Below are positions 1-5,968 of a DNA stretch of 64,000 bases, one piece after another. Within the stretch, counting starts at the first letter, position 1; each line of letters begins with the position of its first letter. The notes beneath the pieces are model-generated. The model was given only the letters and a program-made list of their open reading frames with translations, did not search any database and had not been told where the DNA came from. A program made the translations under genes and the position numbers. Source of the DNA: an uncultured delta proteobacterium (lineage in GTDB: Bacteria; Desulfobacterota; Desulfobulbia; Desulfobulbales; Desulfurivibrionaceae); the NCBI GenBank assembly GCA_903869265.1, contig CAIPYE010000015.1, positions 124,001 to 188,000 on the forward strand, given 5' to 3'.

Positions 1-1
1 A

Positions 2-463
2 AAAGAAACGCAGGTTGACGTGCATGTTGCCCTGGAAGATATTCTGCTGCTTTGCCGAAAGAATCTGAAGAACAAAAATATCTCCCTGGTCAAAGAATTC
101 GCTCCCTCATTGCCAGTGATCCAAGCGGTGGAGGATCAGCTCAAACAGGTTTTTCTCAATCTTCTCACCAACGCCGAGGAGGCGATCACTGCGGAGACCG
201 GCGTGATAAGCATAAGGACGGAGTTGAGGCAGGGCTATGTCGCGGTGCAGTTTCAGGACAACGGCCAGGGGATTGTTCCGGAAAATAAGGAACGAATTTT
301 TGAGCCCTTTTTCTCCACAAAGTCAGCGGCCAAGGGCACGGGTCTTGGCTTGGCGGTAAGCTACGGCATCGTGACCAGGCATGGCGGCACAATCGAGGTG
401 GAGAGCACCCCCGGCATCGGCTCTACCGTTACGGTTCTTTTGCCGGTGGAGGGGCGGGTATGA
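2..463 (+). CDS. Sensor histidine kinase, C-terminal part (5' truncated by window edge)
   Basis: This is the ATP-binding half of a sensor kinase that autophosphorylates and passes the phosphate to a response regulator. The frame is open from base 2, so the start lies upstream of the window; the GTG at 20 is internal. The HATPase_c boxes are visible in order: N box (NLLTNAEEAI), G1 (DNGQGI), F box (FEPFFSTK) and G2 (GTGLGLAVSYGIV). The stop overlaps the next gene's ATG by 4 nt (ATGA), so the kinase is co-translated with the receiver protein that follows, its probable partner. The sensor input is not in the window. Confidence 0.93.
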   Translation, partial: KETQVDVHVALEDILLLCRKNLKNKNISLVKEFAPSLPVIQAVEDQLKQVFLNLLTNAEEAITAETGVISIRTELRQGYVAVQFQDNGQGIVPENKERIFEPFFSTKSAAKGTGLGLAVSYGIVTRHGGTIEVESTPGIGSTVTVLLPVEGRV

Positions 464-1071
464 TGGCAGAAGCGGGCCGGTGGCGCAAAAGCATCCTTGT
501 GGTCGACGATGAAGAGATCATCCGCCGCACCCTGCTCCGGGATATCGAGGAAATGGGGTATGGCGCCACCGCTGTTGGCGATGGGGAAACAGCGCTTGCC
601 GTCTTGCAGGAGCATTATTACGATCTGGTGTTGACGGATCTGCGCATGGAGGGGATTTCGGGGTTGGAAGTGCTGAAGGGGGCAAAGGCGAGGAGCCCGG
701 AAATCGGGGTGATCATCCTCACGGGGTTTGGCGACATCTCTTCCGCCATCGAGGCCTTGCGCAGCGGCGCCGATGATTATCTGCTCAAACCCTATGTCTA
801 TGAAGATCTGGCCTTGCGTCTTGGGAATTGTCTTGAAAAGCAGGAGATGAAAAAACGGCTGAAGGTCTATGAAGATATTCTCTCCATCTGTTCGGTCTGC
901 AAAAAAATCAGAAACGACACAGGGCAAGAGCCTGGCAGCGGGGATTGGGTGAGTATTGATGAATATATGCGCAGAGCGGCAGGGTTGCGCATGTCGCATG
1001 GCTATTGTCCGGTCTGCTATGAGAAATTCATGCGGGACATGGAAACGTTCACCCCTGTTTGTAAGGAGTAG
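460..1071 (+). CDS. Response regulator with receiver domain and C-terminal Cys-pair module
   Basis: A 203-aa protein. Residues 11-125 are a CheY-like receiver: acidic pocket at D16-E18, phospho-acceptor D60 (VLTDLRMEG), T88 (IILTGFG) and K110. A short coiled linker leads to a tail with two Cys pairs, C144-x2-C147 (CSVCKKIRND) and C183-x2-C186 (HGYCPVCYEKF), plus C201. This tail resembles the CxxCKKIRD...HxxCPxC module often seen at the end of PAS, GGDEF and receiver proteins in Desulfobacterota. It probably binds a metal or cofactor, though its function is not established. There is no DNA-binding domain. The gene is translationally coupled to the upstream kinase. Confidence 0.9.
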   Translation: MMAEAGRWRKSILVVDDEEIIRRTLLRDIEEMGYGATAVGDGETALAVLQEHYYDLVLTDLRMEGISGLEVLKGAKARSPEIGVIILTGFGDISSAIEALRSGADDYLLKPYVYEDLALRLGNCLEKQEMKKRLKVYEDILSICSVCKKIRNDTGQEPGSGDWVSIDEYMRRAAGLRMSHGYCPVCYEKFMRDMETFTPVCKE

Positions 1072-1167
1072 ACCGCACGAACCCAGTATTTTTTCCGTAT
1101 TGTATGTTGTGCCTGTTACATGATAGGGTTGGTTCCTTTACCATCTTCATGCGGCAGGAAAAACTCA

Positions 1168-1392
1168 ATGATTGTCAAGAAGAACATCCTGGCCCCGCTA
1201 TGCAAAAAAGCTTACGCCTGCCGCGAGGCGCATACCTATTGCCGACCGGCTTTTCCCATTGATGGGGATTATTTTTATTTCGTTAGCCTGGATCAGGTGG
1301 ATAGAGATTGTCCCTACATGAAAGAATACGGCAGTCTGCACACCTGTGATTGTCCGGTCCGCCTGGAAATTTATCAGCGTTATAAAATCTGA
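1168..1392 (+). CDS. Small cysteine-rich protein, unknown function
   Basis: About 74 aa with six cysteines, several closely spaced (CKKAYAC, HTYC, DCPY, CDCP), and a short basic N-terminus. The ATG at 1168 is preferred because AGGAA sits 7 nt upstream at 1156-1160; an in-frame ATG at 1120 has no comparable site. The Cys spacing suggests metal or Fe-S binding, or an oxidative fold, but no known family is assigned with certainty. It follows the receiver gene by 96 nt and may be in the same transcript. Confidence 0.6.
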   Translation: MIVKKNILAPLCKKAYACREAHTYCRPAFPIDGDYFYFVSLDQVDRDCPYMKEYGSLHTCDCPVRLEIYQRYKI

Positions 1393-1479
1393 ACGCCTTC
1401 CCCGTCGAATCCTGCTTTGTTTCCTCGTGAACGCAACTAAAAATTTCCTGTAATCCTCGCGGGGTGGGGAGTTGCGCGC

Positions 1480-1743
1480 TTATGGATCCTTTCTGTGGTC
1501 CAGGCAGCAACAGACATCCTCCTGCCAGTGTTCGATCTGCTCCCGGTAAGGTTCCACTGGAGATTCTTGTCCGCACGCCGTGCAGAGCACTTTGGCGTTG
1601 TGTCAGCGCCCGGAAAGGATCGCTTCGCCCCCGCAGAAGAGGCAGGCAAGATGAAATTCAGGGCAATTGGCGGCGGCGCTGTTCGATCGGTTGGTTGGAG
1701 GCATGGCTTTCGTGTGGCCGGTTTTTTGTGGGGGTGCAGGCAT
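1480..1743 (-). pseudogene. Small zinc-ribbon protein interrupted by an in-frame TGA (pseudogene or selenoprotein)
   Basis: Read on the minus strand from the ATG at 1743 (or 1704) to the TAA at 1480-1482, an 87-codon frame encodes CLFCGGEAILSGR, then TGA at 1603-1605, then HNAKVLCTACGQES and a CCC cluster. Two CxxC knuckles about 20 residues apart make a credible zinc ribbon that spans the TGA in one frame, so this is not a frameshift. Bases just 3' of the TGA (minus strand) form a hairpin: ACGCC, a 3-nt bulge, GTGC, loop TCT, GCAC, GGCGT. A TGG-to-TGA nonsense change is the simplest explanation; selenocysteine insertion is the alternative. No strong ribosome-binding site is visible. Confidence 0.45.
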
Positions 1744-1965
1744 GATGATGGAATATGGAACTTTCTCGACGGATCGTCAACCCCCAAAGTCTGCCAAATG
1801 GTTTTTCCACGAGGTTCAGGGGAGGGATGTTCTTCACTTGCCCTGGCTTTGAAGAAAAAAATCGATTTGCAAGGTGGCGGGGAGCGTGCTAGGTTGGCGT
1901 GATCATTTTAGGGAAGAGATTCCCGCAGCCTCCGACCCCAACATTTTTTGGAATATTTTTTTGCC

Positions 1966-3330
1966 ATGTCCGATAACGCCCCGCCAAAGCCCCGCGTCTA
2001 TATCCTTGACGATGAAATCGTCACGGTTCGTCGCCTTGTCCAGGCCCTGGCCAAGGACGGCTGCGAGGTGGAAGGCTTTATCTCCGCGGGTGAAGCAATG
2101 TCCCGGATTGCCGAACACCCGCCCGAGGTGCTGGTCACGGATGTCCGGCTTGCCGATGCGGACGGCATGGAAATCCTCCAGCGGGTTGGCATGCTGGCCC
2201 CCCAGACAAAGGTCATCCTGATGACCGGCTATGCCGCCGTTGACCATGCGGTCCAGGCCATGAAGGCCGGGGCCTTCCACTATTTGGCAAAGCCGTTTAA
2301 GCTTGAAGAATTACGCAACACCATCAACGACGCCTTGCGTTATCCCGGCAAATCCGGGCCTGATCTTGCGGACACCGGCCCGGTCGACCGTTTTGCCGGG
2401 ATCATCGGCGGCTCCCCTGCCATGCAGGAGATATTCAAGACCATCCGCCAGATTGCCCCGCTCAACTGCAACGTTCTCATCCAGGGCGAAAGCGGCACCG
2501 GCAAGGAACTTGTCGCCAGGGCGCTCCACCACACCAGCGACCGCGCTCAGCATCCGTTTATCCCCTTCAATTGCGGCGCTTTCAGCGAAGAGCTGGTGGC
2601 CAATGAACTTTTTGGCCATGAAAAAGGGGCCTTCACCGGCGCGGTCAGCACCAAGTTGGGGTTGCTTGAGGCGGCGCAGGGCGGCACGGTTTTTCTCGAC
2701 GAGGTCGGCGAGATGCCCATTCCCATGCAGATCAAGCTGCTGCGGGTCATCCAGGAACGCACCCTGCTCCGGGTGGGCGGCGTTGCCCCGGTCAGCATCA
2801 ATGTGCGGCTCATTGCCGCCACCAACCGGGATATCGACAAGATGATCGCTGCCGGCGAGTTCCGTCAGGATTTTTTTTACCGGTTAAAGGTGGTGATGAT
2901 CAATATCCCCCCTCTGCGCAAGCGGCAGGAAGATATCCCCCTGCTGGTCGATCATTTCGTCACCCTTATTGCCACCCAATTCGGCAAACCCGTGCCGGAG
3001 GTTGCCGCTGATTTTTCCGCAATGCTCTCCGCCTATTCCTTTCCAGGCAATGTCAGGGAATTGCAGAACATTGTCGAACGCGCCATTGCCCTTTCCCGGG
3101 AGCCGGTTCTTACTGCCAGGGATCTTCCGCCCGATATCTTTTTTGCCGAAACCCAGCCCATCCCTCCGGAAAAAGCCGCCAGTCACCTGAAGGTGCTGGA
3201 GCAGGAACATATTGTCGATATGTACCGGCGCACCGGCTTCAACCAGACGGAAACCGCCCGTCAGCTCGGCATCTCCCGCACCACCTTGTGGCGTCGCCTC
3301 AAAGACCTCAATCTGCTTTCCGAGAAGTAG
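1966..3330 (+). CDS. Sigma-54-dependent response regulator (NtrC family)
   Basis: A 454-aa enhancer-binding protein. The receiver (about 10-120) has phospho-acceptor D59 (VTDVRLAD) and a conserved Lys (AKPF). The AAA+ sigma-54 activation domain (about 145-375) has Walker A GESGTGKE near 175 and the sigma-54 contact loop GAFTGA near 222. The Fis-type helix-turn-helix is at the end (ARQLGISRTTLWRRL). ATG 1966 is chosen; a TTG at 1948 would add six residues. No kinase gene adjoins it except the pair at 2-1071. Immediately downstream lies a near-consensus sigma-54 promoter with repeated upstream elements, the obvious candidate target. Confidence 0.95.
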   Translation: MSDNAPPKPRVYILDDEIVTVRRLVQALAKDGCEVEGFISAGEAMSRIAEHPPEVLVTDVRLADADGMEILQRVGMLAPQTKVILMTGYAAVDHAVQAMKAGAFHYLAKPFKLEELRNTINDALRYPGKSGPDLADTGPVDRFAGIIGGSPAMQEIFKTIRQIAPLNCNVLIQGESGTGKELVARALHHTSDRAQHPFIPFNCGAFSEELVANELFGHEKGAFTGAVSTKLGLLEAAQGGTVFLDEVGEMPIPMQIKLLRVIQERTLLRVGGVAPVSINVRLIAATNRDIDKMIAAGEFRQDFFYRLKVVMINIPPLRKRQEDIPLLVDHFVTLIATQFGKPVPEVAADFSAMLSAYSFPGNVRELQNIVERAIALSREPVLTARDLPPDIFFAETQPIPPEKAASHLKVLEQEHIVDMYRRTGFNQTETARQLGISRTTLWRRLKDLNLLSEK

Positions 3331-3363
3331 TCCTTTTTGTTTTTCCGTGCCCACTGGCAGAGG

Positions 3364-3447
3364 TGTTTCAATCGGAAACAGTTGTTTCAACTATTAAAAT
3401 GCATGCATTTACACGTAGTTGCAAAAAAAGTGTTTCAATGGTGAACA
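3364..3447 (+). promoter_or_regulatory. Probable enhancer (UAS) with TGTTTCAA repeats
   Basis: The octamer TGTTTCAA occurs three times, at 3364, 3383 and 3431. The first copy is part of a perfect inverted repeat, TGTTTC-N5-GAAACA (3364-3380). The third is an imperfect version, TGTTTC-N5-TGAACA (3431-3447). The two symmetric sites have centres 67 bp apart and lie about 65-150 bp upstream of the sigma-54 promoter, the right range for an NtrC-type activator. The regulator encoded just upstream is the inferred binder. Confidence 0.6.
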
Positions 3448-3456
3448 ATAGAATAA

Positions 3457-3487
3457 TTGTTTTCATTTGCGTAAATGATGAAAACAA
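3457..3487 (+). promoter_or_regulatory. Perfect 10-bp inverted repeat upstream of the sigma-54 promoter
   Basis: TTGTTTTCAT (3457-3466) and ATGAAAACAA (3478-3487) form a perfect inverted repeat around an 11-nt centre, ending 25 bp before the -24 element. AT-rich and symmetric, it could be another activator site or a DNA-bending site; the sequence does not decide between these. Confidence 0.45.
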
Positions 3488-3512
3488 CCGGTAAACAGCA
3501 AGATGTGTTCAG

Positions 3513-3528
3513 TGGCACGCTTAATGCT
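3513..3528 (+). promoter_or_regulatory. Sigma-54 (-24/-12) promoter
   Basis: TGGCACG-N4-ATGCT matches the consensus TGGCACG-N4-TTGCW at all but one core base. The invariant GG (3514-3515) and GC (3526-3527) are exactly 12 bp apart. Initiation is expected near 3539, about 35 bp before the ATG at 3576. This favours the 3576 start over an upstream ATG at 3531, which would fall inside the promoter. Confidence 0.85.
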
Positions 3529-3575
3529 TAATGGCGCGGCAATGGTTGCCTGAGCAGGGCATCCGAGGAGCGTTC

Positions 3576-4124
3576 ATGGAAGCTGGTATTGCCCTTTTAC
3601 TGACCGGCGCTTGCGCCGATCTTCCAGCCGTTGTCCATGCCATTGATCTTGCCAAGCGGACCACCGGAATCGTTCATGCAGTTTTCAGGGCTGAGCGGAA
3701 CGCGGACAAAAAAAGCAAGGCCTTCGGAGAGACACGGGGGGAAATCATCTCGCTGGCAACCGGGCTCGGTAGCCAAGAGGGGGTCAGCATCCACACCCAC
3801 ATTCTGGAAAGGCTGTCGGGTGAGCCGCTGATCCGGTTTCTCTGCGCTCAACGCATTTTTTGTCTTGTCCTTGGGGTCAGTGATCAACAGGCGTTTACGC
3901 GGAAGACCGCCTGGATAGACCTGCTCCGTAAGCAGCTTGCGGCCAGGAATAACTGGTATCTGCCAGTTCTCTGGTCTGTCGTTGTAACGCCTTGGGACGA
4001 TCCATCCCTTGAGCGCATTATTACCCGATGCAAACAGTCGGCCCCCGGCAGCGCGGTCATGGAGATGCTCATTGACAGTCTGCGAAAGGATCGATACAAC
4101 TTTAATGGTATTGAAACAAAGTAA
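3576..4124 (+). CDS. Universal-stress-protein-like protein
   Basis: A 182-aa soluble protein starting MEAGIALLLTG after an AGGAG site. The alternating strands and helices resemble a UspA fold: a first strand IALLLTGA, a helix AVVHAIDLAKRTTG, a strand IVHAVF, and a later strand FCLVLGV. The Gly-rich ATP-binding signature of ATP-type Usp proteins is not evident, so it may be a non-nucleotide-binding member. It is the first gene behind the sigma-54 promoter and lies 24 nt before the TauE/SafE exporter, which suggests a cytoplasmic accessory or sensing role in the same pathway. The family assignment is from fold pattern only. Confidence 0.6.
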   Translation: MEAGIALLLTGACADLPAVVHAIDLAKRTTGIVHAVFRAERNADKKSKAFGETRGEIISLATGLGSQEGVSIHTHILERLSGEPLIRFLCAQRIFCLVLGVSDQQAFTRKTAWIDLLRKQLAARNNWYLPVLWSVVVTPWDDPSLERIITRCKQSAPGSAVMEMLIDSLRKDRYNFNGIETK

Positions 4125-4148
4125 AAAACAAGGGAAAGGAGGAACACA

Positions 4149-5078
4149 ATGTACATGTATCTGCCAATAGCGCTCACCAGTGTTAATTATCTGGTGGTAA
4201 TGGGCCTGGGACTGGCGGTCGGGTTGTTGTCCGGCCTCTTTGGTGTGGGCGGGGGGTTTCTCATGACCCCGCTTCTGATGATGGTCGGCATCCCGCCGAC
4301 AATTGCGGCGGCAACGGACGCTAACCAGATCGTGGCGGCTTCCGCTTCCGGAACCATTTCCCACTGGCGCCTCGGCAACGTGGATTTCAAGATGGGCCTC
4401 TATCTTTTGATCGGCGGGTTTGTCGGCGGTGCAGGCGGAGTACAGGTTATCAAATTACTGCGTGCCACTGGCGGCGCGGATTTTCTCATCAAGATGACCT
4501 ATGTGGTTATGCTGGGTGGAGTCGGCAGTTTCATGTTCGTTGAAAGCCTCAATGCCATGCGGAAAACCAAGAAGGCTTCAGCCGCAGCTGCTTCGGCTGC
4601 TGCCCACAAGGAAAAGAAGGGCGGCTTTTTCGCGGCCCTGCCCATGCAGACCTACTTTGAAAAATCAGGAGTCACCCATTCGGCCCTGGTCCCGCTTTTT
4701 CTTGGCACCTTTGTCGGCGTGCTTGCCGCGATCATGGGGGTCGGCGGTGGCTTTCTCATGGTGCCGGTAATGATCTACATGCTGCGGATGCCCATGCATG
4801 TAGTGGTTGGAACCAGCTTGTTTCAGATTCTCTTTACTTGCATCGAAGTGACCTATCTCCAGGCCTACTCCAATCACACGGTTGATTTCATCCTGGCCAT
4901 TATTCTTCTGGTGGGTTCTGTGTTCGGCGCCCAGATCGGCACCGTTCTGGGTCGTAAGCTCCATGGCGATCAGTTGAAAATCCTCCTTTCCATCATCGTA
5001 CTTGCCGTCACCGTTAAGATTGTTCTTGAGCTGGTGATGGAGCCTTCCATTCTTCTTTCCTATGCGGGAGGCCACTAA
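4149..5078 (+). CDS. TauE/SafE family anion exporter
   Basis: A 309-aa inner-membrane protein with about eight hydrophobic segments in two halves. Both halves carry the family's Gly-rich repeat: GLLSGLFGVGGGFLMTPLL near residues 23-41 and AAIMGVGGGFLMVPVMI near 195. A charged cytoplasmic loop rich in Lys/Ala lies between the halves. The family exports sulfite, sulfoacetate and related sulfur anions; the substrate here is not provable. A strong AAAGGAGG site precedes the ATG. It sits between the Usp-like gene and a TIGR02186-type gene under one sigma-54 promoter. Confidence 0.92.
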   Translation: MYMYLPIALTSVNYLVVMGLGLAVGLLSGLFGVGGGFLMTPLLMMVGIPPTIAAATDANQIVAASASGTISHWRLGNVDFKMGLYLLIGGFVGGAGGVQVIKLLRATGGADFLIKMTYVVMLGGVGSFMFVESLNAMRKTKKASAAAASAAAHKEKKGGFFAALPMQTYFEKSGVTHSALVPLFLGTFVGVLAAIMGVGGGFLMVPVMIYMLRMPMHVVVGTSLFQILFTCIEVTYLQAYSNHTVDFILAIILLVGSVFGAQIGTVLGRKLHGDQLKILLSIIVLAVTVKIVLELVMEPSILLSYAGGH

Positions 5079-5079
5079 A

Positions 5080-5874
5080 ATGAAACGTGCCATCATGAAT
5101 TCCACCCGTTTTTTCATGGCCATGGCTCTGGCGCTGTTCGGCCTTGCCACCGTGTCTGTTCCCGCGGCCCAAGCGCTTACCTGCTCGGTCACTCCGGACA
5201 ATATTCCCATAACCTTCACCTATCATGGGGCGCAATTGGCAATCACCGGCCAGAGCGCGAGCACCGACGACCTGGTCGTCACCATCACCAGCGAACCTGT
5301 TGATACTGCCTTGAGAAATTATGAAAAAGTAGGCGGTCTGGTCTGGATGAAAAAGGGATCCCTTGAATTCAAGGATGCACCTCGCGTGTATCTGTTAAGC
5401 AGCACCGCCGAGCTGACCCGTATTCTGGACGCGGCGGAACTCAACCAGAACCTGCTCGGCTTTGACGCCCTGCGCGGACAGATCCGGATTGAAGACAGCA
5501 AGGGGAATCCCGCGGACGGAAAATGGTTCGACGAGTACCTCAAATTCAAGAAGCATGAGAATGTCTACGACATGCGGGAGGGGGCCATTGTCCGCCAGCA
5601 TGGGGAAAATGGCAACACCTATAAGGTGGACGTTGCCTGGCCGTATCAGGCGCCTCCGGGAATATATAAGGTGAATGTGCTTGCCGTCAGGAACGGCAAG
5701 GTGGTGGAGCGGGCTTCGGCCAATATTGAAGTCAAGAGTACAGGGCTGGTTGCGGCCCTGTCAAAAATGGCCTTTGACCAGGCTGGATTGTATGGCATAA
5801 TGGCTGTTATTGTCGCTCTGCTCGCCGGCTTGGGTGTGGGTGCAATCTTCAAGAAAGGCGGCGGCAGCCACTAA
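5080..5874 (+). CDS. TIGR02186/Alph_Pro_TM-type exported membrane protein
   Basis: 264 aa, starting at ATG 5080 one base after the exporter's stop, with GGGAGG at 5065-5070. A signal peptide (hydrophobic 11-28, cleavage probably after AQA at 33) is followed by a beta-rich periplasmic domain and a single C-terminal membrane helix (about 238-258) ending KKGGGSH. The pattern ITFTYHGAQLAITGQ...VVTITSEP and a final transmembrane anchor fit the TIGR02186/PF09608 family, which commonly neighbours TauE/SafE genes. Its biochemical role is unknown; a periplasmic partner of the exporter is inferred from the tight coupling. Confidence 0.8.
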   Translation: MKRAIMNSTRFFMAMALALFGLATVSVPAAQALTCSVTPDNIPITFTYHGAQLAITGQSASTDDLVVTITSEPVDTALRNYEKVGGLVWMKKGSLEFKDAPRVYLLSSTAELTRILDAAELNQNLLGFDALRGQIRIEDSKGNPADGKWFDEYLKFKKHENVYDMREGAIVRQHGENGNTYKVDVAWPYQAPPGIYKVNVLAVRNGKVVERASANIEVKSTGLVAALSKMAFDQAGLYGIMAVIVALLAGLGVGAIFKKGGGSH

Positions 5875-5898
5875 TCTCATTTTTTAGTTTTTTTTTAT

Positions 5899-5954
5899 AC
5901 GGCGGGGGGCAGATTAAGCAGATTCTTAATCTGCCCTGACGCCGTTTCTTTTTT
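5899..5954 (+). terminator. Strong rho-independent terminator
   Basis: A perfect 12-bp stem, GGGCAGATTAAG (5907-5918) and CTTAATCTGCCC (5925-5936), with a 6-nt loop is extended by ACGGC/GCCGT arms (5899-5903, 5941-5945) and followed by TTTCTTTTTT. It closes the Usp/TauE/TIGR02186 operon. The next gene's ribosome-binding site (AGGAG) begins almost directly after the T tract. Confidence 0.9.
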
Positions 5955-5968
5955 CAGGAGCGCTACAT

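Noticed and set aside
1495-1902. A 135-aa plus-strand frame over the interrupted zinc-ribbon gene.
   Set aside because: Composition is unstructured with no motif, whereas the minus strand shows paired CxxC knuckles.
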